A stretch of 60,043 nucleotides of DNA, from positions 1 through 60,043 of the forward strand of contig NZ_AFPM01000037.1 of the NCBI RefSeq assembly GCF_000220565.1, written 5' to 3'. Below the pieces are notes generated by a model. That model was not told the DNA's origin, ran no database searches, and was given only the letters and a program-made list of their open reading frames with translations. Shown here piece after piece: positions 41,112 to 51,829 of this stretch (position 1 is its first letter; the number at the start of each line of letters is the position of its first letter). The DNA is from Oceanicola sp. S124 (lineage in GTDB: Bacteria > Pseudomonadota > Alphaproteobacteria > Rhodobacterales > Rhodobacteraceae). Position numbers and translations under genes: made by a program.

Positions 41112-41668
41112 CAGCGCGCCCCCTGCGCCAGCCGGATCAGCCGGGTCAGCACATGCAGGCAGGCGCCGAGGCAGAAGAGCGGCAGCGCCAGCCAGAACCA
41201 GAGCCGGCGCAGGCCCAGGGTCGCCGTCGGCTCGGAGTAGAGGAAGTTGGGGAACATCGGCGGCTCGGCCCCAAGCATCGGCGTCAGCAGATCAAGCGGC
41301 GCGAACCAGCGCCAGACCAGCACCGACAGCGCCAGCAGCACCGCCAGCAGGGCGAGGTCCGAGAGGATGGCCGCGACGCGGGCAGCCCGGGGCGGCAGCA
41401 TCCCTGCCAGCAGCGGGATCTCGACATGCTCGCGGCTGGCGATCAGCGCCGAGGCGGCGGGGAAGGTCGCCGAAGCCATCAGCAGTGCGGCCGCCTCGTC
41501 CGTCCAGATCAGCGGCATGCCGAGGCCCCGCGCCAGCGCGCCGAGCGCCACGACGCAGAGCAGCGCCGCGACAAGGCATGTCGCGACGCAGAGCTCCGTC
41601 CTGAAGACGAAGCGGTCGATCCGGTCCGGAAGGGACCGATCCGGCGGGGGCATCCCGAGGTCACTCAT
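41111..41668 (-). CDS. dctQ: TRAP transporter small permease (DctQ)
   Basis: A 185-aa membrane protein with four predicted helices (about 27-48, 62-80 with the conserved W-TDEAA region as LIWTDEAAALLMASATFPA, 103-125, 150-172). It is the small TRAP permease that pairs with DctM. It is the first gene of the operon running through dctM, dctP, the esterase, entE, the carrier protein and the NRPS. A perfect 13-bp hairpin lies 20 nt upstream of its ATG. Confidence 0.88.
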   Translation of the reverse strand: MSDLGMPPPDRSLPDRIDRFVFRTELCVATCLVAALLCVVALGALARGLGMPLIWTDEAAALLMASATFPAASALIASREHVEIPLLAGMLPPRAARVAAILSDLALLAVLLALSVLVWRWFAPLDLLTPMLGAEPPMFPNFLYSEPTATLGLRRLWFWLALPLFCLGACLHVLTRLIRLAQGAR

Positions 41669-41687
41669 CAGTTCAGCTCATCTGGTC

Positions 41688-41721
41688 ACGGGCAGGGGGC
41701 TGTCACGGGCCCCCTGCCCGT
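41688..41721. terminator. Perfect 13-bp hairpin between yncE-like gene and dctQ
   Basis: ACGGGCAGGGGGC (41688-41700) is exactly inverted at GCCCCCTGCCCGT (41709-41721), loop TGTCACGG. It lies in the 74-nt gap between two minus-strand genes. There is no T tract in the direction of transcription; TCTTT follows on the plus side. It may terminate or attenuate read-through from the receptor/propeller genes into the TRAP-siderophore operon, or be an RNA-processing site. Confidence 0.65.
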
Positions 41722-41742
41722 CTTTCGGCAACGGGCCGCGGC

Positions 41743-43089
41743 CTATTGCTTCGGCGTGATGGCGCGCAGGATGTCGCCCTCGGGATCTTCCTCGCCGCGC
41801 GACTTGTTCACCGCCAGCACCGTGCCGTCTTCCAGCACGTCGAGGTAGTTCGGGAAGGTGCCGCCGTTCAGCACCGCTTCAACCTCGCCGGTCTGGCCAT
41901 TGAGCGCGGTCAGCGTGCCCGACATGCGGTTGGACGAGAAGACCTGGCCGTTGAGCGCATCGAAGGCGAGGTTCAGCGGGAAGCTGCCCACCTTGGAGTC
42001 GAAGAGCACCTCGCCCTCGGCGCTGAGGCCGACGACATTGTCGCTCTGGCCGCCGGCGACGTAGATCGTGCCGGTGGCGGGGTCGACGGTGACGCCGGTG
42101 CCGCTGATGATCGGCGCGGCCAGCAGGGTGATCTCGCCCGTGGCGAGGTCGATGCGGGCCACCTCGGGGGTCGAGCGGGACACGGTGTAAAGCTGGCCGT
42201 TCTGTGCGTCCAGCTCCAGCGCCATGGCACCGAAGGTGCCGCGGCGCACGTCAGAGCCGACGTTCAGCGGCTCGACCGCGTCGAGGGTCTCGGTGTCGAA
42301 GACGACGATCTCGCCGGTGAAGGAGGTCGAGACATAGGCGCGGTTGTTGGCGCTGTCGATCACCACGTCGCGCGGATGGCCGACGGTGTCTTCCGGGAAC
42401 TGCTTGACCAGCGACAGGTCGTCCTGGGCATAGACCGCGACGGTGTTTTGCCGGGTGTTGGTGGTCCAGACGTTGCCATGGGCGTCGTCGACCGCGATGC
42501 CGTAGACGGCGAAGACACCGCGCGAGGCATCATCGGGGGTCACCTCGGCCAGCACCTCGAGGGTGTCGGCGTCCAGCTTGGTGATCTGGCTGACCTCGAC
42601 CGGCGGGCGGCCGACGGCCGACGCGGTGAAGATCGTGCCATTGGCCGCGCTATGCGCCACCTGGTAGAGGCCGCGGGCGAACTGGGCCGTCTTCTCGTCG
42701 TAGGCCTCGGCGCCGGTCAGCGCGAGATCGGGCGAGACCTTCAGCTCGACCACCGAGGCGCTGTCGGGGCCCTCGGTCTGCACCACGATGGGATGCAGGC
42801 CAAGCGCCGCATCGGCGGGCAGCTCGAAGGACCAGGCAATCGCGCCCTCGCCATCGGCGGTCAGGGTGGTCAGCACCTCGGCGCCGCGCAGCAGGCGGAC
42901 GTCCTGGCCGGCAACGAAGCCCTGGCCAGAAACCGAAACGGTGGCGCCGGGCACGACCGCACCACGGTCAGGCCCGGAGAGGCTGACATTGGCGTCGAAG
43001 GGTGCGGGCGTATCGAAAACCTGAGCCATCGCGGCCCCCGGCAAGGACAGGATCAGCGCCGTCACAGCAGCGCGGGAAAGAGAAGCCAT
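41743..43089 (-). CDS. YncE-like periplasmic beta-propeller protein
   Basis: A 448-aa secreted protein: signal peptide (SLSRAAVTALILSLPGAAMA), an Ig-like module (about 35-125, with VVPGATVSVSGQGFVAGQDV), then a seven-bladed YVTN-type propeller (about 130-440) with repeats such as GIAVDDAHGNVWTTNTRQN, DVVIDSANNRAYVSTSFTG and GVTVDPATGTIYVAGGQSD. E. coli YncE is an iron-linked periplasmic propeller next to a TonB receptor gene, so location downstream of the FepA-like receptor fits. The ATG at 43089 begins the signal peptide; the open frame extends upstream to 43251 without sense. Molecular role unknown. Confidence 0.8.
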   Translation of the reverse strand: MASLSRAAVTALILSLPGAAMAQVFDTPAPFDANVSLSGPDRGAVVPGATVSVSGQGFVAGQDVRLLRGAEVLTTLTADGEGAIAWSFELPADAALGLHPIVVQTEGPDSASVVELKVSPDLALTGAEAYDEKTAQFARGLYQVAHSAANGTIFTASAVGRPPVEVSQITKLDADTLEVLAEVTPDDASRGVFAVYGIAVDDAHGNVWTTNTRQNTVAVYAQDDLSLVKQFPEDTVGHPRDVVIDSANNRAYVSTSFTGEIVVFDTETLDAVEPLNVGSDVRRGTFGAMALELDAQNGQLYTVSRSTPEVARIDLATGEITLLAAPIISGTGVTVDPATGTIYVAGGQSDNVVGLSAEGEVLFDSKVGSFPLNLAFDALNGQVFSSNRMSGTLTALNGQTGEVEAVLNGGTFPNYLDVLEDGTVLAVNKSRGEEDPEGDILRAITPKQ

Positions 43090-43160
43090 GGAAAAACTCC
43101 GATAGTTCGGTCCTCGAGGGGACACTGGGAACAGGCGGGGGAAACCCCTCGCCAGGGGAC

Positions 43161-43180
43161 GGGCCGCCGGGACGCGGCCC
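43161..43180. terminator. Hairpin after the receptor gene
   Basis: GGGCCGC (43161-43167) is inverted at GCGGCCC (43174-43180) with a 6-nt loop, 10 nt after the receptor stop and 72 nt before the propeller gene start. No T tract. It could partly terminate or stabilise the receptor transcript. Confidence 0.45.
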
Positions 43181-43189
43181 GCCACAGGC

Positions 43190-45481
43190 TCAGAAGGTCT
43201 TGCTGAGGCCGACGTAGTAGGCCCGGCCCGGCTCGTTGTAGGTCTCGGCACCGAAGCCGGTGCGGTCGACCGAAGTGTCGAAGAGGTTGGTCACGCCACC
43301 GGTGATCACCAGCCCGCTTTGGGTCTCGTAGCGGGTCGAGACGTTGACGATGGTGTAGGGATCGACATCGCGCAGGTCCTTGGCATCGACCGGATCGCCG
43401 GTGGTGACCGAGTATTCCGCCGCCTGGGTACGCCCGTAGTGGGTCAGCGCCGGGATGACGGTCCAGCGGTCATTCACCTGCCATTCCAGCGAAGCGTTGA
43501 TCGTGTAGTCGGGCACCAGGCTGAGACGGTTGCCGGTCGACTTGTTTTCCGAGATCGGCATCCAGGTGAAATTGGTGCTGAGCGCGAGGGTCTCGGAGAG
43601 CGGCGCGGTGAAGCTGCCCTCCACGCCGCCGACCACGGCTTCGGGGATGTTCTCCCACTGGAAGATCTGGCAATCACGGATATTGCCGTTAACCTCGCAA
43701 GCGCCTGGGATCACGCCTGCCACCTCAGTGCCTGCCTGAATCTTGTTGCGGTAGTTGTTGTAGAAGGCCGTGATCGCCGCTTCGAAGCCATTGGCACCGG
43801 AATAGGCAAGACCCAGCTCGTAGTTCATCGAGGTTTCGGCTTCGAGATCAGAATTGCCCAGTACGTAGCAGGGCCCGGTCACGCCCTCGGGGCAGCCGTT
43901 GCCGCGCGTAGTGTAGATGTAGTTCGGGCTCAGCTGGTAGACGTTGGGTGCCTTGAAGGCACGCGCGGCACCGAACTTGGCAGTCCAGGCATCATTGATC
44001 TGGTACGAGGCATTGATCCCGCCCGAGATATTGCTGCCGAAGGTATCCGCCCAGTCCAGGCGGGCACTGGCCGCGATGTCGAGACGGTCCGTCGCCATCC
44101 AGTTCGCTTCGCCGTAATAGGCCAGATTGGTCTGGGTCAAGATCGGATCACGCTGAGATGCATCGCTGACCGTATCGCCATAGTCGAAGTCGATGTCGCC
44201 GCGCGCATCGATGCTGCCCTGATCGTCGATCCGCTCGTAGCGCAGCTCTCCGCCGAGGGTATAGGTCACCGGACGCCCCAGAAGCTCTCCCCAGATGTCG
44301 AACTCGGTCTTGGCCGTGACGTTGTCGAGCAGCGTCGTGGTCGGCTCCATGTTCTCGTTGATCTGGCCTTCGCCGCCCCCCGAGGCACCCTCGCCAAGAC
44401 GCCAGTTGTCGGTGTGCTCGTACTGGATGTAGCTGAAGCTCTCGCCCCAGCCGTAGCTGCCATAGTGGGTCAGCGCCGCGGTGCTGCGCTGCATCACGTT
44501 GGTTTCCGTGCCGACCAGCGAGGTCGTGTAGTCGTTGGATCCGCCCAGCTGGGAGTCGTTGGCGAAGATGTTGCCCTGACGCGAATAGCCGAAGTCGAAA
44601 TCGATGCGGTTGAAGTCATCCGGCTCCCACCGGAGCTGCATCTTGACGTCCTTGTTGACCACGCCCTCGCTGCCTGCGTAGACGCGGCAGGGGGTTTCGG
44701 CGCCGTTGCTGTAGCAGGTTTCATCGGCCGCGGCCTCGGCGTTGCGGTCCGCGCTGTCGCCGTCGGTCTTGTTGTAGTTGCCGGTCAGCTGGAAGGTCAG
44801 GGTCTCGGACAGGGGCTTCGCCCAGAGGACGTTCAGCCGCCGGGTATCCCCTTCCAGGTCGCTCTCGGGGGTGTCGTACTGGGCCGAGACGGTGAAGGTA
44901 TCTTCCTGCGGGGCCTTGGTGATGATGTTCACCACGCCGCCCGCCGCGCCCGAGCCGTAGCGCGCAGCCGCCGGGCCGCGAATGACCTCGATGCGCTCGA
45001 TCATCTCGGCGGGAACCCAGTTGGAATCGCCGCGGGTGTCGCGCTCGCCGGCGCGGCCCATCTTGACCGAGTTGCGCGACAGCACCGGCTTGCCGTCGAT
45101 CAGGATCAGGGTGTTTTCCGGGCCCATGCCGCGGATGTCGATCTGGCGCTGGTTGCCGCGTTGGCCCGAGGCCGAGGCGCCGGTAAGGTTGACGCCCGGC
45201 ATCTTGCGGACGATCTCGCTGATGTCGTTGGTGACCGGCTGCTCCGAGATCTCCTGCGCGCCTATGGTCGAGGTGCCAAGCCCCTGCAGCACCTCATCCT
45301 CGTAGCTGCGCACCTGGATCGTATCGAGCGTGTAGGTCTCGTCCCCGTCCACGATCAGGATCTCTTCGTCGCCGCTCAGATAGAGCGCAAGCCCGGTCTC
45401 CGCTTCGCTCTGTGCCCAGGCTGCGCCGCTTGTCGCGACCAGCAGGGCAGACGTCATCATAAGACGCTTTACGCCATTCAT
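43190..45481 (-). CDS. fepA: FepA-like TonB-dependent ferric-catecholate receptor
   Basis: A 763-aa outer-membrane receptor with a signal peptide (RLMMTSALLVATSGAAWA). The plug domain (about 50-195) carries GVNLTGASASGQRGNQRQID, IRGMGPENTLILIDGKPVLS, MGRAGERDTRGDSNWVP and GPAAARYGSGAAGGVVNIIT, nearly the FepA/PfeA text. The 22-strand barrel follows and ends AYYVGLSKTF with the terminal Phe needed for outer-membrane assembly. Ligand: catecholate siderophores of the enterobactin type. It is divergent from katG across 674 nt with palindromic operator candidates, so iron control is expected. Confidence 0.95.
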   Translation of the reverse strand: MNGVKRLMMTSALLVATSGAAWAQSEAETGLALYLSGDEEILIVDGDETYTLDTIQVRSYEDEVLQGLGTSTIGAQEISEQPVTNDISEIVRKMPGVNLTGASASGQRGNQRQIDIRGMGPENTLILIDGKPVLSRNSVKMGRAGERDTRGDSNWVPAEMIERIEVIRGPAAARYGSGAAGGVVNIITKAPQEDTFTVSAQYDTPESDLEGDTRRLNVLWAKPLSETLTFQLTGNYNKTDGDSADRNAEAAADETCYSNGAETPCRVYAGSEGVVNKDVKMQLRWEPDDFNRIDFDFGYSRQGNIFANDSQLGGSNDYTTSLVGTETNVMQRSTAALTHYGSYGWGESFSYIQYEHTDNWRLGEGASGGGEGQINENMEPTTTLLDNVTAKTEFDIWGELLGRPVTYTLGGELRYERIDDQGSIDARGDIDFDYGDTVSDASQRDPILTQTNLAYYGEANWMATDRLDIAASARLDWADTFGSNISGGINASYQINDAWTAKFGAARAFKAPNVYQLSPNYIYTTRGNGCPEGVTGPCYVLGNSDLEAETSMNYELGLAYSGANGFEAAITAFYNNYRNKIQAGTEVAGVIPGACEVNGNIRDCQIFQWENIPEAVVGGVEGSFTAPLSETLALSTNFTWMPISENKSTGNRLSLVPDYTINASLEWQVNDRWTVIPALTHYGRTQAAEYSVTTGDPVDAKDLRDVDPYTIVNVSTRYETQSGLVITGGVTNLFDTSVDRTGFGAETYNEPGRAYYVGLSKTF

Positions 45482-45699
45482 AGCCGATTATCTCCATGGA
45501 CTGATTTTCGGCTGGCAAGGCTGGGGCCTGCTGGCGGCAAGGCGGCCGGAGTGGCCGCGTGTGGTCCCCATCCCGGTGGTCCGGCCGAGCGCCTTGCGGC
45601 GCGCGAGCCCGTATGCGGCTGCCCCTGAACATAGCCGCGGGATGGATTGCGCGCTTGCTTGCACGCGACCAGGGGGAGGACAAGCAATCCCGATAAAAT

Positions 45700-45719
45700 T
45701 TGTCAGTTAACTCTGACAA
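45700..45719. promoter_or_regulatory. 20-bp inverted repeat upstream of the FepA-like gene
   Basis: TTGTCAGTTAACTCTGACAA: 7-bp perfect arms (TTGTCAG/CTGACAA) around TTAACT, preceded by an AT-rich stretch (GATAAAAT). It is 219 nt upstream of the receptor ATG. TGAC half-sites are reported for iron-responsive operators in Rhodobacterales, so this is a candidate iron-regulator site, but I cannot assign the regulator with certainty. Confidence 0.55.
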
Positions 45720-45760
45720 CTGACCGCGGCGTGTCCCCCGCGCCACAGAAGGACGTGCCG

Positions 45761-45777
45761 GATAACCCTGGGTTATC
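45761..45777. promoter_or_regulatory. 17-bp perfect palindrome (GATAACCCTGGGTTATC)
   Basis: 8-bp arms around a single central T, in the middle of the divergent fepA-katG gap. A half-site-like CATAACC follows at about 45784. Size and symmetry fit a dimeric regulator of LysR or MarR type. It is unrelated in sequence to the other two palindromes in the gap. Confidence 0.55.
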
Positions 45778-45982
45778 GGCGTCCATAACCAATCTTCATG
45801 ACGCGTGCTGGCGCCGCCCTGCCCCTCAGATCCCCGGGCAGGTGAGTCGCCCCGGCAGGGGTCTCCTCGCTGCCAACGGCTGGCCGGGTCGCGGGCTCTC
45901 GGCCCGGCTGCCCGGCCTGTCGCGACAGGCGTGCGATAGAGGCAGCAGAGGCACAGACCCCTCAAGCTATAATCAAATCCTA

Positions 45983-45999
45983 TTTAGAACTTTTATAAA
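45983..45999 (+). promoter_or_regulatory. Irr-box-like site upstream of katG
   Basis: TTTAGAACTTTTATAAA matches the published Irr control element pattern TTTAGAA-N3-TTCTAAA with one mismatch. It lies in the most AT-rich part of the region, 156 nt before the katG ATG. Irr is the heme-responsive Fur-family regulator of alphaproteobacteria. Regulation of katG by it is inferred. Confidence 0.5.
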
Positions 46000-46047
46000 T
46001 TCAATTGTAAGTTATTGCTGGCCGCTGGTATCGGTTGGCTCAGATGA

Positions 46048-48330
<2,283 letters not shown>

Positions 48331-48388
48331 TCCCGCTCCGGCCCCGATGAGGGGCCGGGCCTCCCCAACCCGGGGGCGCAAAATATTA

Positions 48389-48418
48389 CCGGGAGCCGTT
48401 TTGGGGAACGGCTCCCGG
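48389..48418 (+). terminator. Terminator hairpin after katG
   Basis: CCGGGAGCCGTT (48389-48400) is perfectly inverted at AACGGCTCCCGG (48407-48418) with loop TTGGGG; it is a 12-bp stem 58 nt after the katG stop. The following CACTTCTATAAAAATG has no run of T. Confidence 0.75.
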
Positions 48419-48420
48419 CA

Positions 48421-48829
48421 CTTCTATAAAAATGTCTTGGTGCTGAAAAATCCGGGCCGCGACGGCCGTTTGCCTACTGTCGGGATGGAACTGGCCGTAT
48501 CGCCACTCTGGCACCGGATTGCGAAAGGGTCGGCGGCATCGGCCTGCGGACAGGCCCTGGCGGACGTGCGGCGCAAGGCGTCGCAGGGTTCGTCACCAAC
48601 TGCATGAAGCTGCTTCCCCAAAGACGTGTTCAGGTCCGGTCCGTGAAATGACGGGCGATTCCGTACCTGCCCCGATCATTCCCCCGAAGCCCGCCCCGGT
48701 CAGCCCCCCGAACGGGGGATGACGCACTGCGACCACAGCCCGGCCCCCGCCCGACCGCTCCGGGGGGTGACAAGCCGCGGCAGTTGCGCTTTCGTGGTTC
48801 GGCGCCCGGGGTCCGGGCCGGGAGTTTTC
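48421..48829. other. Intergenic, no gene seen
   Basis: About 400 nt between the katG terminator and the histidine kinase start. An 86-aa plus frame (48347-48607) and the open extension upstream of the kinase ATG have no supporting features. The kinase promoter should lie here. Confidence 0.5.
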
Positions 48830-51094
48830 ATGTACAGGTACGCCACGCCGGTTCTGCTGACCCTCGCAGTCGGTCTTCTCAGCCTCTTCATAGCGGTCGC
48901 CGCCATCCTCGCGGCGCTGCAGACGCCACAGCTTGGCCTGCGGCTTGCGATCCCCGAACAGCGCGCGGCGCAGGCCCCCGGACTGCTGATCGAACGCGAC
49001 TGGCTCACCGAGGGCGCCCTGTTCGAAGGCAGCCGCCTCAGGGCGATCAGCGCCACCGACCGCGGCACCGTCGCCCTGGGACCGCAGACCCTTGTCGAAG
49101 AGCCCGACACCCTTGCCGACTTCGCCGCCATCTCGCTGTTTCGCGAAGAGCAGCAGACGCTCTGGCATATCCTGCATGCGCCGCGGGTCGTCCTGCACCT
49201 CGTCCTGCCGGATGGCCACGAGCTGCGCCGCAGCCTGCGCCCCGAGCCCGGTCGCGATCTCGCGACCCTGCCGCCGGTGTTCTGGGTCCAGATCCTCAGC
49301 GGACTGCTTGGGCTGGGGCTGGGCGGATGGGTCTGGGCCCTGCATCCGACCCGCATGCCGCAGCTCATGCTGCTGACCATGGGCATCGGGCTGCAAATGG
49401 CAGCCACCTCCGCCGCCATCTACAGCACCCGCGAGCTGGCGCTGCCCGAAACCGCCTGGGTCTGGCTGAGCGGCGCCAACCAGCTCGGCGCGCTGATCCT
49501 CGGAGCCGGGATCCTCGGCCTGTTCCTGTGCTACCCGCGCCGCATCGCCCCGCGCTGGATGACCCTCGTGCTGCTCGGCGCGATCCCCTTCTGGACCCTT
49601 GCCAACCACGCCGGGCTGATGCCGTCGAACGCCATCGGCTACCAGTTGCCGACGGTGACGATCGCCGCCGCGACCCTGCTCTGTGCCCTGCTCCAGATCC
49701 GTGCCACCCGGGACGACCTGCCGGCCCGCGCCGCGCTCTGGATCGTGGGGATCTCGACCGGGATCGGCGCCGGCGGCTTCGTCCTGACCCGCAGCCTGCC
49801 CGGACTTCTGGGCCTGCCCGAGGCGATGTCCCAGGGCTATGCCTTCGCCCTGCTCGGCGTGCTCTACCTCGGGCTGGCGCTGTCGGTGCTGCGGTTCCGT
49901 CTCTTCGACGTCGAGCGCTTCGCCTACCATACGCTGTTCTACATTTCGGGCGCGGTACTTCTGCTGGCAGTGGATGCCACGTTGATCCTGCTGCTCTCGC
50001 TTGATCGCCTGCCCGCGCTCGGGCTGTCGCTGTTCCTCGTGGCGGTGATCTACCTGCCGCTGCGCGATGCCGCGGGCCAGGCGCTGCGCAGCCGGCGCCG
50101 CCGCAGCCAGCCGATCTCGGCCCTGGTGCGCGCCGCCGACGAGGTCGCCTTCGCCCGGGATGACTCCTGCCGCCGCCGCCGCTGGGAAAATCTTCTGGCC
50201 CGGGAGTTCGGCCCCCTCGCCATTGATCCCCTGCCCTTTCCCGGCCCGGAAATGCCCCTGCTGGACGAAGAGGGCATCGCGCTGCTGGTGCCTGCCGTGC
50301 CCCCCCTGCCCGCCTATCGGCTGCGCTGGCGCGACGATGGCCGCCGCCTGTTCTCCGGCGCGGACCTTGGGCGGGCGGAAGAGGTCTGCACCATCCTCGG
50401 CCAGCTGCTGGAGGGCCGTCGTGCCTACCGCGCCGGAGCGACGGAAGAGCGGGCCCGCATCGCGCGCGACATCCACGACAATATCTCGGTGCACCTGCTG
50501 GGAGCGCTGCACAGCGACCGCCCCGAGCGCAAGAACGAGCTGGTCCGTGAGACCCTGGCCGATCTGCGCCGCATCATCGAGGATGGGGACGACACGCCCG
50601 AGCAGGACCTGGCCGAGATCCTTGCAGAGCTGCGTCACGACCTGGCCGAACTGCTGGCGGCGAACGGCATCGCGCTGGACTGGCCCGCCGCGCCCGGCCC
50701 GGCGATCCGGCTGCCGAACCCTCTGGCCCATGCCCTGCGCTCGTTGCTGCGCGAGGCGGTCAACAATGCCCGCCGCCATGCCGGTTGCCACCTCGTGCGA
50801 GTCCGGATCGGCACCGATGACGCCCGCATCCTGGTCTCTGTCGCCGATGACGGCAGCGGCCTGCCACCCGCGGTCGCGACCCAGTTCGCCATCACCGGAA
50901 CCGGCCCCGAAGGCTGGGGCCACGGGCTGGGCAACATGAGATCGCGGGTTGAAAAGCTGGGCGGAGAGATGCAGATCGGCGTCAGCCCCGAGGGCGGCGT
51001 GCTGATCGAGGCCTCGCTGCCCTGCGAGGCCGCAGGCCACCCTGCGGGGACGCAGCCCCTGCACCGGACACCCAGGACCCGGGCCGCAGAATGA
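48830..51094 (+). CDS. ComP-like membrane histidine kinase (HisKA_3)
   Basis: A 754-aa sensor kinase. One N-terminal helix (about 5-30), a periplasmic loop of about 110 residues, then seven or eight hydrophobic helices (about 150-420), a cytoplasmic linker, a dimerisation/phosphoacceptor helix ERARIARDIHDNISVHLLGA (His in RDIHDN), and an ATPase domain with LREAVNNARRHAG, ADDGSGLP and GHGLGNMRSRV. The layout resembles B. subtilis ComP, whose loop-plus-helices module senses a peptide or membrane signal. GGGAG precedes the ATG at 48830; the frame is open to 48719. Partner: the adjacent response regulator. Signal unknown. Confidence 0.82.
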   Translation: MYRYATPVLLTLAVGLLSLFIAVAAILAALQTPQLGLRLAIPEQRAAQAPGLLIERDWLTEGALFEGSRLRAISATDRGTVALGPQTLVEEPDTLADFAAISLFREEQQTLWHILHAPRVVLHLVLPDGHELRRSLRPEPGRDLATLPPVFWVQILSGLLGLGLGGWVWALHPTRMPQLMLLTMGIGLQMAATSAAIYSTRELALPETAWVWLSGANQLGALILGAGILGLFLCYPRRIAPRWMTLVLLGAIPFWTLANHAGLMPSNAIGYQLPTVTIAAATLLCALLQIRATRDDLPARAALWIVGISTGIGAGGFVLTRSLPGLLGLPEAMSQGYAFALLGVLYLGLALSVLRFRLFDVERFAYHTLFYISGAVLLLAVDATLILLLSLDRLPALGLSLFLVAVIYLPLRDAAGQALRSRRRRSQPISALVRAADEVAFARDDSCRRRRWENLLAREFGPLAIDPLPFPGPEMPLLDEEGIALLVPAVPPLPAYRLRWRDDGRRLFSGADLGRAEEVCTILGQLLEGRRAYRAGATEERARIARDIHDNISVHLLGALHSDRPERKNELVRETLADLRRIIEDGDDTPEQDLAEILAELRHDLAELLAANGIALDWPAAPGPAIRLPNPLAHALRSLLREAVNNARRHAGCHLVRVRIGTDDARILVSVADDGSGLPPAVATQFAITGTGPEGWGHGLGNMRSRVEKLGGEMQIGVSPEGGVLIEASLPCEAAGHPAGTQPLHRTPRTRAAE

Positions 51095-51120
51095 ACGACG
51101 TAGGAAGGAGGCCCGCCGAG

Positions 51121-51768
51121 ATGCGACGTGCCCTAGTGCTGGAAGACGTGCCCGAGACCCGCAGCTGGCTTTGCGCCATCGCCCGCGAGGCCTTTCCCGG
51201 CATCGAGGTGACCGAGGCCGGAAGCCTGCGCGCCGGTCGCGAGGCGCTGCGACGAGAGGCCCCGGACCTTGCGCTGATCGACCTCTCGCTGCCCGATGGC
51301 ACCGGGCTGGACCTGCTGGCCGAGCTGCGCCAGAGCCATCCCGAGGCAACCTGCGTGATCGCCACCGTCTCGGCCGACGATGCCAACGTGGTGGCCGCGC
51401 TGGCGGCCGGGGCGCAGGGCTACCTGCTGAAAGACCACCCGGCCGAGCTGCTGGCCAGTCAGCTGCGCCAGATCAGCCATGGCATCCCGGCGCTTTCGCC
51501 GGTGATCGCCCGGCGCATCATGACCCATTTCCGCAATACCGGCCCGGTGGACAGCGCTGCCCGGCTGACGCCCCGCGAAAGCGACGTGCTGGCGCTGATC
51601 GCGCGGGGCCTGCGCAACGCCGAGGTGGCGCAGAACCTCGAGATCGCCGAGACCACGGTGGCCGGCTACATCAAGACGATCTACCGCAAGCTGGGCATCT
51701 CGTCCCGCGCCGAGGCCGCCTGGCACGCCACCCGCATGGGCCTGGCACCGCAGCGCGAGGACCGCTGA
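51121..51768 (+). CDS. NarL/LuxR-family response regulator
   Basis: A 215-aa two-domain regulator. Receiver: ALVLEDVPETRSWL (acidic pair), ALIDLSLPDGTG (phosphoacceptor Asp), IATVSADD (Thr/Ser), YLLKDHPAELL (Lys). LuxR-type HTH: LTPRESDVLALIARGLRNAE, then IAETTVAGYIKTIYRKLG. It is cotranscribed with the kinase. The strong AGGAAGGAGG at about 51103-51112 favours the ATG at 51121; an upstream ATG at 51091 overlapping the kinase stop (ATGA) is the alternative. Target genes unknown. Confidence 0.85.
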   Translation: MRRALVLEDVPETRSWLCAIAREAFPGIEVTEAGSLRAGREALRREAPDLALIDLSLPDGTGLDLLAELRQSHPEATCVIATVSADDANVVAALAAGAQGYLLKDHPAELLASQLRQISHGIPALSPVIARRIMTHFRNTGPVDSAARLTPRESDVLALIARGLRNAEVAQNLEIAETTVAGYIKTIYRKLGISSRAEAAWHATRMGLAPQREDR

Positions 51769-51776
51769 ACGAAAGA

Positions 51777-51802
51777 CCCCGGCCAGCGCGGGCTGACCGG
51801 GG
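51777..51802. terminator. Bidirectional hairpin between convergent genes
   Basis: CCCCGG (51777-51782) is inverted at CCGGGG (51797-51802), with an inner CAGC/GCTG stem and GCGG loop. It lies between the response regulator and the convergent acyl-CoA synthetase gene. Confidence 0.6.
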
Positions 51803-51829
51803 CGAGTAGGTGTCTTCAGTGTCGCGGGC

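Noticed and set aside
43319..45628. 769-aa plus frame
   Set aside because: Antisense of the receptor gene.
48593..51349. 918-aa minus frame
   Set aside because: Antisense of the histidine kinase.
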